Origin: Flaccisagitta enflata
Lineage: Eukaryota; Chaetognatha; Sagittoidea; Aphragmophora
DNA: 64,000 nt
Reading direction: 5' to 3'
NCBI GenBank assembly: GCA_965153355.1
Contig: OZ231126.1
Coordinates: 85,250,001-85,314,000 of the forward strand
Part shown: piece after piece, positions 1 to 11,115 of the stretch
Numbering within the stretch: the first letter of the stretch is position 1
Layout: the number at the start of each line of letters is the position of its first letter
Position numbers and translations under genes: made by a program
Notes under the pieces: model-generated
What the model was told of the DNA's origin: nothing
The model's database searches: none
Seen by the model: the letters and a program-made list of their open reading frames with translations, nothing else

Positions 1-206
1 TGCTTCAGTTATCAATAAGAAAGTCGTTACGGGAGATCGAGATGCGGACTCATAGGTGAGTCATCCTCGGCAATCTAGAGGCTTTCATTGTCAACAAGTT
101 AAATGGCCACATGAACGCATGGACGGTAGGTTTTTTTGGGGAGTTTACTAAGACTCTTGACATTTCGAGTAAAAGACCTGAATCCTGGGATGATTACTGT
201 ACATTA

Positions 207-846
207 GCTTGTACCTAAATGACTAAAAGCAATAAAATCAGAATTCTACAAGTAGTTCTTGTTGTGGGGCTGTCTTGGGCTTCTAATGGCATCAATTTTG
301 GTCTGAAAAATTTGCATCTTGCTGTCCGCGCCTTACCTTGAATTTTCCCTCAGCCTATGGGAAACCAAAAATTTCAAAGTGCTGAAATCTCTGTTATGAC
401 AGCAGATTTGAAATCTGCAGAAAAAACTGTTAATTGAAAGTGCTTTCCTTTTTTCAATATTCCTTCGGGATCATAGTCAAAATTCATCTTAAAGATATAA
501 AGAAAGGTAAGTTCGGCGATTTTACAGATAAATAAAAGAGAAAGGTAAGTTTTGCAAACTTTGACACTCATTTTGAGCGCCTTCTAGTTGGAATATTGAA
601 AAAAGGAAAGCACTTTCAATTAACAGTTTTTTCTGCAGATTTCAAATCTGCAGTCAAAACAGAGATTTAAGCACTTTGAAATTTTTGGTTTCCTATAGGC
701 TGAAGGAAAATTCAAGGTAAGGCGCGGACAGCAAGATGCAATTTTTTCAGACTAAAAGTGATGTCATTGGAAGCCCAAGACAGCCCCACAATAAGAACTA
801 CTTGTGGAGTTCTGATTTTATTATTTATTGTCATTTCAGTACAAGC
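207..846. mobile_element. Palindromic foldback MITE, family A copy 1
   Basis: The two halves are near-perfect reverse complements around a centre near 520. The element begins GCTTGTAC and ends GTACAAGC, and is flanked by TA on both sides (205-206 and 847-848), as in Tc1/mariner-type insertions. It has no coding capacity. A second copy of the same length lies at 23230-23870. Confidence 0.75.
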
Positions 847-992
847 TACTGTACATTGAATAGGAAAATTTTTTTCAAGAGAATAATAAGGCCGGATACA
901 CGGCTACCCTAGTCGCGTGCGGGTGGGCAGGAGCAGTGCTGGAGAAGGTCACTAGGGCATCTAGGCAGGACCCGTATGCTCAAAAAGCTCAA

Positions 993-1621
993 CAGGTCGC
1001 CCAAGGGCAATGTGTGGTCAGCGATACCCGTTGCCCTGCTTTGAGTGATTGTAAATTAGAGTAGGGGAAGCAGGGCAGCGGCCCCGAAGGGGACGAAGTC
1101 CTGCAGAACACAGGGGGACATTTGTTCGTCCTACCTGAAGAAGTGGATGAGATGCTATAGAGGGCTGACTGAAGGCATTCAAGAGCCTAAACTGAGGTCT
1201 AAGAAGGCTGATATAAGGCCTGATAATGCCGATTGGAAGCTTGAGAGGGCTGACTTGAGGCTTGGATTAAGGCTTGAAAGGCCAAAGGACTGATTTGAAG
1301 CCTGAGAGCAATAAATTGAGGTTTAGATGGCTGATTTGAGGCCTGAAAGGCCTAATTTGAGGCATGAGAGTCCAGGTTTGAGGCCTGAGAATTTGGATTT
1401 GAGGTCTGAGAGGCCAGATTTGAGGCTTGAGAGGCCAGATTTGAGGCCTGGGAGGCTGGATTTGAGACCTGAGAAGCTGGATTTGAGACCTGAGAGGCTG
1501 GATTTGAGGCCTGAGAGGCCAGATTTGAGGCCTGAAGAGACTAACGGATGTATGAACGGACGGATGAAAGAAAGTCCCCCTGTGTTCTACATGACTTCGT
1601 CCCCTTTGGCCGCTGCCCAAA
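993..1621 (+). mobile_element. TIR element enclosing a minisatellite, copy 1
   Basis: The copy starts CAGGTCGCCCAAGGGCAA. It then has GGGCAGCGGCCCCGAAGGGG and a CACAGGGGGAC arm, about 20 degenerate units of GAGGCCTGAGAGGCCAGATT, and the inverted arm ending CCGCTGCCCAA. It splits the ~190-bp element, so it behaves as an insertion. The open frames across it are minisatellite translation. Confidence 0.65.
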
Positions 1622-1649
1622 AACGCCGAAAAAGTAATAGTCGCAAAAG

Positions 1650-2229
1650 CGTTAGATGGTCAGCGGTACTCGTGCCCTGCCTAAGTTGGTTGTGGTTGAA
1701 GTTGAGGGGGGAGCAGGGCAGCGGCCCTGAAGGGGTCGATGACCTATTCTTTCACACATATGGGGGATTTTCTCCTCCTCCTCCTCCTCCGTCCCTCCCC
1801 CTCAAATCCCAGTCCCGAGGCCAAAATTCCAGTCTCAAGGCCCAAATCCCAGTCTTGAGGCCCAAATCCCAGCCTCGAGGCCCAAATCTTAGCCTCAAGG
1901 CCTAAATCCTAGCCTGAAGGCTGAGATTTGGGCCTCAAGACCGGGATCTTGGCCTCTTGGCTGAGATTTTGACCTTGAGGCTGAGATTTGGGCTTCTAGG
2001 CTGATATCTGGGCCTCCAGGCTAGGATTTAGGCCTTGAGGCTAGGATTTGGGCCTTGAGGCCGGGATTTTGGCCTCAAGACTGGGATTTGGGCCTCAAGA
2101 CTGGAGTTTGGGCCTCGGGACTGGGACTTGAGGCGGGGGCGTAGAAGGAGGAGGAGTGGGAGGAGGATAAAATCCCTCATATGTGTGAAAGCATAGGTCA
2201 TCGACCCCTTTGGGGCCACTGCCCAAAAA
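1650..2229 (+). mobile_element. TIR element enclosing a minisatellite, copy 2 (variant arms)
   Basis: The leader GGTCAGCGGTACTCGTGCCC is followed by GGGCAGCGGCCCTGAAGGGG and a variant arm with TTTCACACATATGGGGGATT plus a CTC-rich stretch. The core minisatellite is CAGTCTCAAGGCCCAAATCC-like and itself flips orientation near 1920. The arm then repeats inverted and ends ACTGCCCAAAAA. Confidence 0.6.
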
Positions 2230-2567
2230 GGGGACTGACCAACCGACCGACTGACCTACCGACCGACCAACCGACCGACTGACGGACCGACATAGCGGGG
2301 TGAAGTGTCGCATAGCACACGACTAAAAATTTGAATAAACAAATCTTTAATTTCATTCAACAAGGATAAAAAGTTCTAGAGCATCCTTGGACTCCCTGGA
2401 AAATTTTTCTCAGCTCAATTCTTGTCTAGCAAGTTGATAGTGTCTTTTAGTGACTAAAAGAATTGGCCGTTGTGCGTTTGTTCTCCTGAAACTATTAGAC
2501 TGAAGAATATTCGATTGAGATTTTCCGCCCTTTAAACAAAATGCAACTTCTCCGCACAAGTTACATG

Positions 2568-3005
2568 CTGAGCCGGATCAAGCTACCGCGGGGCCTAAGG
2601 CTTGAGCGCCACCGCGGGGCCCCCCTAGCCCCCCCTTCACTTCTCCCCCCCCCCGGCTTGCTGTCACCCCCTTTCAAGTGGATATAAACTAGAAAAGAAT
2701 TTATTTTTCTAAGCTGATTAACCTAATTGAAAAAAAAGATCATATGTTTAATGAAAGTTTTTTGATAGAAAATCAAGACAAAAGCAAAAAAAAAGTTTTT
2801 TTTCCCATTCTTTCTTTCTTTTTTTTAAACTTTTTTCTTTCTTTTTTCTTTCTTTCTTTTTTTTTTTTTCCTTATCTTTCCTCTTTTTCTTCTTTCTTTT
2901 TCCCCTTCCTTTTTTTTTGTAAGGGCTAGGCTGTACCGCGGGGCCCCCCCTTACCGCGGGGCCTAAGGCTTAAGCCTTATAAGCCTAATGGGTGATCCGG
3001 CTCAG
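2568..3005. mobile_element. hAT-like non-autonomous element with 8-bp duplication
   Basis: A 13-bp terminal inverted repeat CTGAGCCGGATCA (2568-2580) pairs with TGATCCGGCTCAG (2993-3005). An exact 8-bp direct repeat GTTACATG flanks it (2560-2567 and 3006-3013), the size made by hAT transposases. The inside holds two TACCGCGGGGCC motifs and T-rich sequence, with no gene. Confidence 0.65.
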
Positions 3006-3325
3006 GTTACATGTATTAGTGGTGTTACGAAACCATGCGTCGTTTTAGTGTTAGTGTGACGTTGCGGGAGAACAATACTAGTGGTGTCTCTTTCATAATC
3101 ATCCGACTCCCCAGGCGCAAGCTTTATCGCCGGCTAGGTTCTATTTTTAGACACGTTGATATCGAGAAAGAAAAGACAAGAAACGAGATATTCCAACGCG
3201 TCTTATCTGTCATGTTTCTTGTGTCCGTCTCTGTTTGTCTGTCCGTTTGTATGCCTGGGTTTCGGTCTGTCTGTCTATCTGTTGATTTTGGGTTTCGGTC
3301 TGTCTGTCTATCTGTTGATTTTGAT

Positions 3326-3434
<109 letters not shown>

Positions 3435-3868
3435 AATTTCTTTTCTCTCTGTGTGAATTTACGTCTGTCAGTACTTCGGTTCGTTTGTTTGTTTTACTCC
3501 AATCTGTCTTTGCTATTTCTCTCTCTCTTCTTTCTTTTACTTCGTCAATCTTGCCCTTTTCGGTCCGTCTGTCCGTCCGTCCGTCACAAAGTTGTGTAAA
3601 AGGCACTTTTTTTCGCGATTTTACACTTTTGAACATAACAGAAGATACTTCGAGAGGGAGACTGCTTATTCAGAGGTCATTATGAAAGTTTTAGTCTGTC
3701 ATACTGTCTATCTGTTCGACTATTTCTGAGAATGCCGACGCGATCGACATAGGCAAATGACCTTGTTTTCTCTCACCTTCCCCGCTCCTATTTGTCGTTT
3801 TGTCGTAAATTAGCATTTCTGTCCGCGTGTGTGGCCCTTGGCTCACACTCGTGTTTCTCTCTGTGCCG

Positions 3869-3931
3869 GTGACATACGGCAAATGCGGGTAGGAGAAGAA
3901 CACCATCATGTTTCTTTATTTGCCATTGCAG
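3869..3931 (+). repeat. Partial tandem duplicate of the CBS exon acceptor edge
   Basis: GTGACATACGGCAAATGC at 3869 repeats the first bases of the real exon at 3932 (GTGACATACGGAAAGTGC), offset by 63 bp. Its pyrimidine tract is similar (GTTTCTCTCTGTGCC), but the bases before the exon copy are CCG, not CAG. The acceptor is lost and an in-frame stop follows (GGGTAG). Confidence 0.6.
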
Positions 3932-4057
3932 GTGACATACGGAAAGTGCAAGGAGGTCACGATGAACGCAACTCTGGGCAAACTCTCCCGCATTTTAGAC
4001 ACGGAACATTTCGTCTCCGTCGTTCACGAGCAAAAGACTTACAAAACTACTTCCGAG
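3932..4057 (+). CDS. CBS: Cystathionine beta-synthase, penultimate coding exon
   Basis: This exon encodes 42 residues, opening VTYGKCKEV and containing NATLGKLSRILDTEHFVSVV and HEQ. It aligns with the second CBS (Bateman) domain near the C-terminus of animal cystathionine beta-synthase, which has TDTLGRLSHILEMDHF and VVHEQ there. That enzyme is a PLP- and heme-dependent cytosolic protein that condenses homocysteine with serine to cystathionine. The C-terminal Bateman module binds S-adenosylmethionine and relieves autoinhibition. The acceptor is a strong pyrimidine tract ending TTGCAG (3931) and the donor is GAG|GTTAGT. Both ends are phase 0, matching the next exon at 8221. Upstream exons, including the catalytic PLP domain, lie before the window. 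Only the regulatory end is seen, so catalytic competence cannot be judged. Confidence 0.88.
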
Positions 4058-4195
4058 GTTAGTGTCAGTTGCGTATCATGCCAGGCCGATCTACAATTAT
4101 GCAATTTGCAGTGCAGTTGACCTTCACATGTCAAGGAACCAAGCAAAAAATTGTCTTATAGTGAAGCTGCCTTATTGCCAATACAGAAAGAATTA

Positions 4196-4371
4196 CAGTG
4201 GGACCCCGCAATAACAGCCCCGCCTTCAAAGGTTCCCCATCAATAAAGGTCAACATTTTGAGGTCCCAAATGATAGTATTCAATGTTATTTTACCTCTCT
4301 TTAAAGGTAACCCTGAGATAAAGGTGAAAAATCTTCAGTCCCAATGGGACCGATGAGGCGGGGTCCTACTG
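4196..4371. mobile_element. Short TA-flanked MITE (CAGTGGGACCCCGC termini)
   Basis: Terminal inverted repeat CAGTGGGACCCCGC / GCGGGGTCCTACTG, with TA on both sides (4194-4195 and 4372-4373). It is 176 bp, non-coding and pogo/Tc1-like by its termini. A degenerate relative is near 53320-53380. Confidence 0.65.
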
Positions 4372-5494
4372 TACAAAATCTCTCATGGGATAATGAGTTG
4401 TATGCCTCAAAATTGCCTTATAGGCAGGCAAGCACTATTAGCGGAAGTGTCCTAGCGGTGCTCAATTATATATACAATACGTTCAAAAGACCTTCGTTAT
4501 TGTTTGGTGTTCACCTTAGGTATAATGAGGGGATAAGTTCCACTTGTCTTAGTAGCGTTTGTAACTTTTCATTCTGCCAGATTACTTCGCAGTCTTAAAT
4601 GTCGTGCAAATAAGGTCAATGGTAATGACGCTACCAGTAATGGCGGCTGTCGCCGTGAGGAAAAAAGTTGTAAGCATTGGTCACTTTTCATCAAGGCTTT
4701 GTCTTTAGATACTGCAAATTTTTTTACTTGTTAGATCAAATCAAGAGCAATTGTATGTATTGATTGCATTGAAAATCACAGAAAAATAGAAGTGAGCCAA
4801 ATAAGCTAGATGAGCTAAAATAATCAAAATCACTCAACCAGACAATCAGCTATGCTCACTGACATGTTTTCTTGTATTTGCATGCGCGAGTTATAACATT
4901 TATATTTTTATCCTATTCAAAACCAGAAAAAAATTGAGCTAAATGAGCACAATGAGCTCATAAACTTAAATAAAACCTCACAAATGAGCAACTCTGCTCG
5001 CTGACATGCTTTCTTGTTTATGCTTGCTTAAACATTTATCAAAATATTCATTTATTTAACATAAGAAAGAAGAGATTGAGCTTAATGAGCTATATGTGCT
5101 AAAATGCTAAAAAACAACCCAACAGATGAGCAGCTATGCTCATAAACATGTTTAATTGTATTTGCATGCTCAAACAAACATAAATACACTCCTTTATTGA
5201 TCCTACTTAAGAGCATAATGAATAAAAAAAAATTCAATTCAAATTTTTAGTAAATAAATATCTAAAAGTTCATAACGCGAAAAATAGAGTTTACCTATAC
5301 GCTTTTTTATGCGCCACCTCTACCGGAAGTGGCAGATGAGACGCAAAAACGTATTTGGCGCTAAAATGAGTTTCCCATTGGCGTTTTTCAGGTTTTTCAC
5401 TTTGCAATGAAGGAGTAGTAAGATTTAGGGAATTCATAGTGATTTTCTGTGATCATTTTGAAAATTTAGTAAAAATTTCCAGAATTTTTTAGCT

Positions 5495-5800
5495 TGCATC
5501 AAAAGATTATTTTCATTTTTTATTTCTTTTTATTTTTGTTATTTTCATCAGTTTTATATTTTATGATTCACTTTTCATTTTTCATTTTTTATTTTTTACC
5601 TCCATTTTTCACTTTTCACTTTTCACTTTTCACTTTTCATTTTTCATTTTTTACCTCGATTTTTCACTTTTCACTTTCACTTTTCACTTTTCACTACACT
5701 TTACACTTTTCACTTTTCATTTTTTTTATTTTCACTTTTCATTTTTGAATTTTCATTTTTCATTTTTTTTATTTTTTTTTTTATTTCATTCATTATTTTT
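5495..5800. repeat. Degenerate TTTTCACTTTTCATTTTT repeat
   Basis: T-rich tandem sequence built from TTTCAC and TTTCAT hexamer-like units. The open frames across it are Phe/Ser-rich low complexity and are not considered genes. Confidence 0.8.
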
Positions 5801-6106
5801 TACTGATTTTTTTTCTTTTCAATGTACTATACTTTTGATAATTCTGTTGTCACTTTTTTCATCTTTCTCATTTATATTTAATGTTTTTTACTCATATTTT
5901 GTTAATCAAATTCATTGTTACTATCTCATTTATTATATTTTATAGTTATATATATTTCACAAGTTGATTTATTTTGATAAAACAGAAAATAAAGTAGAAT
6001 AGATGATCGATGATTCTCCCTCATGCTTATATCAAGATTGTATCATCCCAAAAGAAATGCTGAAATGAGTCCAGAATCAAGTTTTTCTTGTCTATGTTTG
6101 TTTGTG

Positions 6107-6109
<3 letters not shown>

Positions 6110-6184
<75 letters not shown>

Positions 6185-6235
6185 TGCACCTGCAATAATG
6201 CCATTTCCAATTTTTGTGGACCATGTGTTTTGGTT

Positions 6236-6315
<80 letters not shown>
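6110..6315. repeat. Two (CT)n microsatellites
   Basis: CT dinucleotide tracts at about 6110-6181 and 6239-6314, separated by about 58 bp of unique sequence. Confidence 0.95.
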
Positions 6316-6318
<3 letters not shown>

Positions 6319-6423
6319 AAGAATATCACAGGACCCATAGATGAGACTGAGTGGAAAGAAAAAATCAAATGGTCATTTTTCATGAATTGTTGTTTATTCT
6401 GTTCAAGTCGATCTTGGTCTGGG

Positions 6424-6456
<33 letters not shown>

Positions 6457-6800
6457 TCTCTCTCTCTTTTTCTCTCTCTCCCTTTAACAAAACGGGGATA
6501 GCATGACGATGGCCATGCTCTTAATAATCCTAATCCATAACTAGAAAATGGTAACAAAACTTCTATTCTCTTTTATAATATGGACAAAAAGCAAATAAGA
6601 ACATTTAAATGAAAAAACACCACCATGCTTTGCTTAAGTATTCTCCTAAAGAGTCAGCGATGCATCACAGGCACTGGGAAACTCATTTCATCTTCGTAAA
6701 TAGTAGCAATTGTGATACTACTAAAAAAAAACGTTAAAAAGCGTTTTTTAGGCTAAAAACTCCACTTATACGCAACCTACTATGCATATAATCTCAATTA

Positions 6801-8155
6801 TAGGGAAAAAAGTCGAAGTCAGTCTTCGACTTTTTGACATATTCGAGAGAAACAGGGTTTTCATTTTCTTATGGGAAAGTTGGGGATCTCCACCGACCGA
6901 TTGAGGCCTCCAATGAAATTGATAGGGTAAGTAAATTTGATAATTCTCTTTCATTTGGCGCCAAGCAGAATGCTCTACGACAAATATTTTTTGCGCTATG
7001 ATTTTTTAAAGATTTATTTATGAAAAATTCGAATGAAATTTTTTTTGATTTTTTACAATTTTGTGTAGGATCAATAAAAGAGTGTATTTATGTTTGTTTG
7101 AGCATGCAAATACAAGAAAACATGTTTATGAGCACAGCTGCTCATCTGTGAGGGCGTTTTTGAGCATTTCAGCTCATTTAGCTCATTTAGCTCATTCTGT
7201 TTTTCTGATTAAAAATGCGATAAATGAATGAATGTTTTGATACATGTTTGAGCTTGCAAATACAAGAAAGCATGTCAGTGAGCAGAGTTGCTCATCTTTG
7301 AGGATATTTTTGAGTATTCTAGCTCACTTTGCTCATTTAGCTCATTTTTTTACTGATTTTTAATTGGATAGATAGATATTTTGATGGTAGCATGTAAATA
7401 CAAGAAAGCATGGCTGGTTGTCTGGTTGAGCGATTTTGAGCATTTTAGCTCATCTAGCTCATTTGGTTCAGTCCTATTTTTTTCTGATATTCAATGCAAT
7501 CAATACATACAAAAGCTCTTGATTTGATGTAATAGAAAAAAAGATTTGCAGTGACTAAAGACAAAAGCTTGGTGAAAAGCGACCAATGCTTACGACTTTT
7601 TTCCTCACGGCGACAGCCGCCATTACTGGTACTTACGTTATATGCCACTAGATGATTTTGTATGAAACTCCAAACTCTAGCGAAAAATATTTGTCAGGGG
7701 TGTATAAAATTGAGTGGCTTTTGATTTCCCCCCCCCCTGCCTTTGATTTTCTTCCCCGCGATGCATTACAAAATCTATGATTTTCTTCCCAATAAAGCAA
7801 TAAAACAGTGTATTTAAGGTTTAGATAGTGTTAAATTGTGTTTTACTAATCAAGTTTTATGATTTGGTACTTCCAAAAGTTATATTTTCCCTAAATTTTT
7901 TTTTCTTTTTTTTCCCCTTCATTTCCTTTCCCCATCTCCAACCCCTTTGAAACTCAATTATATACAGACCTGATATTTGTTGTAGAGCATTCTGCTTGGC
8001 GCCAAATGAAAGAGAATTATCAGATTATATTACCCTGTCGATTTCATCCAAGAGAGCAATCGGTCGATTGAGTTTCAAAACTTTCCCATAAAAAAATAAA
8101 AACCATGTTTCTCTGGAATGTGTCAAAAAGTCGAAGACTGACTTCGTCTTTTTTC
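6801..8155. repeat. Inverted repeat pair (6801-6990 / 7970-8155)
   Basis: The left arm (AAAGTCGAAGTCAGTCTTCG, CTTTCATTTGGCGCC) reappears reverse-complemented at 7970-8155 just before the last CBS exon. A diverged third copy is at 62420-62620. About 190 bp per arm, with no coding sequence. Confidence 0.6.
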
Positions 8156-8220
8156 CCGATTAAAACTATTTATGTTGTAAAATTGCCACAATGCCACATG
8201 ATAAATTGCTTTCATTTCAG

Positions 8221-8475
8221 GTTGAGCAAAAGAAGATGATTTTTGGCATCGTGACGCGCATCGATCTTCTCAACTTCATCAAGGAGAACGACGAAGATGT
8301 GGACGGCGACGTCTTCCGGTCTCGCAATGGCTCGTCGTCGACAACGACCCCGTTGACCAACAAAATGGAAGCTATGAGGATGATGACGACGAAGACGTTG
8401 GGAAACGGGGACGCCTTTAAACACACGCATCTAGTCAACGGCCACGTCAACGGAGCAAATGGCAACAATCATTAA
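8221..8475 (+). CDS. CBS: Cystathionine beta-synthase, last coding exon
   Basis: The exon opens VEQKKMIFGIVTRIDLLNFI, matching the end of the second CBS domain of animal cystathionine beta-synthases (QRQMVFGVVTAIDLLNFV in vertebrates). The acceptor is TTTCATTTCAG (8220) and the exon joins the 3932-4057 exon in phase 0. Stop TAA is at 8473-8475. After the conserved NFI about 64 further residues follow. They include an acidic stretch (KENDEDVDGDV), a Ser/Thr run and an Asn/His/Gly-rich end (HLVNGHVNGANGNNH). The vertebrate enzyme ends about ten residues after this motif, so this tail is an extension of unknown role. No clear AATAAA was seen close downstream. The intron before this exon is 4.2 kb and is occupied by mobile elements. 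Confidence 0.88.
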   Translation, partial: VEQKKMIFGIVTRIDLLNFIKENDEDVDGDVFRSRNGSSSTTTPLTNKMEAMRMMTTKTLGNGDAFKHTHLVNGHVNGANGNNH

Positions 8476-8660
8476 AATCATTTGAATATTTCATGTTAAT
8501 CAGAAAGTTGAAATGAAACAGAACATCTGTTTTGTACGTTTGCGCTCTTATTATATGTAAAGACAAAATGGTTGATTTGTTTGGTAGACGTAAATACATC
8601 GATATGTCGTTGATGATTGTGTCCTTGATCTTAGTAAAAAATCGTTGTCACTTTTTTTTA

Positions 8661-8805
8661 GTTGCGGACACGCGACTCTACTCCTTGCCGTGTCGGTCAG
8701 TAGGTCGGTAGGTCGGTCCAGTACGAATTTTGTTGAATTCCGAGTGTTTTTCTAACCGCTCCTGCCCAACCATCCGCGACTGGATTGCCGTGTATCCGAC
8801 CCTAT
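8661..8805 (-). repeat. ~190-bp GACC/hairpin element
   Basis: Reverse orientation: TTAGTTGCGGACACGCGACTC, a GGTC/GGTA array, CTCCTGCCCAACC, then GCCGTGTATCCGACCC. Confidence 0.65.
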
Positions 8806-8965
8806 TTCATTTTTAAGTATTGATATATAGCATAAGGGGTGAGGGGGTAAAATGGGTCACCCACTTAACTCAGCCAAGGTCCAGTTAAACCCCGCTCCAA
8901 CGGCCCATCACTAACGGAATTCCACCTGCATGCAATGGATCCAAATTCAGAGCCCCTTCTACTTT

Positions 8966-9142
8966 TTAGTTGCGGACACGCAACTCTATAAGAGGCTTTG
9001 TCCGTCCGTCCGTCCGTCCGTCCGTCCGTCCGTCCGTTGGTCCGTCGGTAATGATCGAGTTTGAAAGTGTGAAAACGCGCATTTCCGCCCCTGCCCACCC
9101 GTCCGCAACTGGTGGCCGTGTTTCCGGCCTTGTTTCTTATTA
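8966..9142 (-). repeat. ~190-bp GACC/hairpin element with a pure (TCCG)n array
   Basis: Reverse orientation. It begins TTTTTAGTTGCGGACACGCAA, then carries about ten TCCG units, the CCCCTGCCCACCCGTCCG block and a TTTCCGGCCTTGTTT end. Confidence 0.7.
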
Positions 9143-9600
9143 GCATCTGTTGCATAATTATAATTATTATCGTCACAGCATTAAAAGAAGGAAAACTGCA
9201 TAAGATTGTCTTTTAAAGTCATGAAATTTTCATTTGAGGTAGCTAAATACTAGTTATTAAGTATGCGAGAAGCAGAGAGAGATTCATGCTCATGCAAATA
9301 CAGTAAAGAGCATCAATGAGAAAACTCCCTTTTTCATTACCTGCTTTTGATAGCTTATATCTCAATTGTTTTTCAACAGATTTACAGAATATTGGAGATG
9401 GTTAGAAAGATCTCAGAAAGATCTTTAAAATGGGACCAATCTGGATTTTTTTGCTTCATTCGTTTAAAAGATGCAAGCAAAACAAAATTCCAAAGAATTG
9501 GAAAATTCTAAGTCCTATACCTCATGAAGGTTAAAAGCAGTTTTTCTCAAGATCTGGCTTTAGGGAGGTTTAAGTCTTAAATCAAGAACTGGTGAATTGC
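9143..9600. other. No gene seen
   Basis: AT-rich single-copy-looking sequence with no long frame, splice-bounded exon or RNA gene that I can recognise. Confidence 0.5.
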
Positions 9601-9601
9601 C

Positions 9602-10053
9602 TTTTTGGGCAGCGGCCCTGAAGGGGTCGACGACCTATGCTTTCACACAGGGGAATTTTCTCCTTCTTCTTTTTCTTCTCCTTCTCCTTTGTACCCCCCC
9701 TACCTCCAGGCCCATATCTCAGCCTTGAGGCCCATATCCCAGCCTTGAGGCCCAAATCCCAGTCTTGAGGCCCAATTCCCAACTTAAAAGCCCAAATCCT
9801 ATCCTACGGCTAAAATCCCATCTTTGGGGCCCAAATCCCAGCCTCGAGGGATTTGAGCCTCAAGACTGGGATTTGGGCTTCAAGGCTGAGATATGGGCCT
9901 GGAGGTTGGGGGAGGGGGGACGGAGGAGGAGAAGGAGAAGAAGGAGAATACCCATGTGTGAAAGCATAGGTCATCAACCCTTCGAGGCCGCTGCGCTACT
10001 CCCCATTCAACTTCAAGCTCAACCTACCTAGGCGGGGCACGGGTACCGCTTTA
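9602..10053 (-). mobile_element. TIR element enclosing a minisatellite, copy 3
   Basis: The left arm TTTTTGGGCAGCGGCCCTGA with TTTCACACAGGGGAATTTTC is mirrored at 9950-10000. Between them is a CCTTGAGGCCCAAATCCCAG minisatellite that inverts near 9850. The family leader (GGGGCACGGGTACCGCT, reverse complement) is at the right end, so this copy lies in minus orientation. Confidence 0.6.
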
Positions 10054-10530
10054 AAAAACTTTAAAAAACTGCAAAATACTTATGATTATTGTCAATATCA
10101 ACCTCAGATTAGAAAGAATGGCAAGTGTGTGACGTTTGATATGGAACAGATGTTGTTCTGGCTATAACAGAATTTGCCCTATTGTAGAAATCTGGGTAAA
10201 GTGGGATTCATCAGTTTTTGCAAAATATCTGTTTCCACCAAAAACTAGACATTAAAACTTCCTTCTCAATTATCCTAGGATTCTCCCAGAAAAATGGGTG
10301 ACACATTTTACTCCACTCTACCCTAACTCAAGAAAGCCCATTTACCAGGTTCCGTTTGTTGCCTTATCATTTTAGCCGAGAAGCAAAAAAAATTTCACCT
10401 GAACGCTAGTGAGTGACCAATGAGTAACTACTGAGTGATATATGGTCAGTGAAACCCTTTGCCTTGCTATGGGTGATTGTGAATTTGAGTGAGTGGTAGC
10501 GGGGCAGCGGCCCCAAGGAGATTTTTTTTT
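10054..10530. other. No gene; solo leader of the TIR-minisatellite family
   Basis: 10054-10435 is AT-rich with nothing recognisable. At about 10439-10530 GGTCAGTGAAACCCTTTGCC and GGGGCAGCGGCCCCAAGG mark a truncated member without its minisatellite. Confidence 0.45.
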
Positions 10531-10863
10531 GTCCAGCTCGAGTCAACTAAAGAAGCGCTGAGGTGGGGTGATTGAGGACCCGGCCTAAATGGCCTGAGGT
10601 CTCCCACAAGACTGAGATAAGCCATCTATAGAAACAGTGGTCCCGAAACAAGGAAAAGCTGATCGATTTGATTTACACTCTCAAAATACTCGTCTAAACG
10701 TCGCCATCTCGAAATAAGTCAAAAATTGATTAGGCTCAAAGAGAAGACTTCGTCATGTATTCCCTGTATACCTTTTATTCAAATATATAAGACTATAACC
10801 TTCATTCAACACTAACGCCTATATTTTGAACTAAGATTGCACTCTAAAATACTGTAATTTTAG

Positions 10864-11115
10864 AAGCTACCTCATCGCTGAGTCGGAGCCGCACATTGCA
10901 TCTGGAATTGGGAAAAACGAAATCAACGATTTTGCATTTGCGAATGACCTACATTTGGATGACGACGTTGGGCTAGAGAAAGAGAAATGGAAGGAGTGTG
11001 TTCCCACTTATTTCAATGTCTTTACCTCTCTCACATTTACTGTTATGCCCTGCTATAATGGAACTGAGGATATTGATTACGGGCTGCCTAGATCAAGTCC
11101 AAATCAATTTTTCAA
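10864..11115 (+). CDS. Possible orphan exon, unrecognised
   Basis: An 84-codon frame lacks a start codon but is bounded by a fair acceptor (TGTAATTTTAG, 10863) and a good donor (CAA|GTAGGT after 11115). An in-frame TAG follows immediately. Visible stretches include NEINDFAFANDLHLDDD and EKEKWKECVPTYF. The composition looks protein-like and non-repetitive, but I recognise no family and found no partner exon. It may be a remnant of an inactivated gene or an exon of an interleaved plus-strand gene. Confidence 0.3.

Larger units (their letters stand above)
888..2328 (+). repeat. ~190-bp GACC/hairpin element, split by two insertions
   Basis: The left part (888-992, beginning AAGGCCGGATACACGGCTAC) and right part (2230-2328, GACC array then TCGCATAGCACACGACTAAAA) belong to one copy. 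A short middle piece, CGCCGAAAAAGTAA, remains near 1625. Two minisatellite-bearing TIR elements separate the parts. The uninterrupted copy at 31231-31438 shows the expected order. Confidence 0.6.
4634..7629. mobile_element. 3.0-kb inverted-repeat element in the CBS intron
   Basis: The termini CCAGTAATGGCGGCTGTCGC (4634) and its reverse complement (ending 7629) are flanked by TA. The arms extend about 600 bp (4634-5230 and 7060-7629) and contain degenerate AGCTCATTTAGCTCATTT repeats. The middle is T-rich, holds two CT microsatellites and has no transposase frame. A related right end lies at 63190-63260. Confidence 0.65.

Noticed and set aside
1267-2313. Frames of RPQIWPLRPQI and DLRPERLDL type
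   Set aside because: They are minisatellite translations inside TIR elements.
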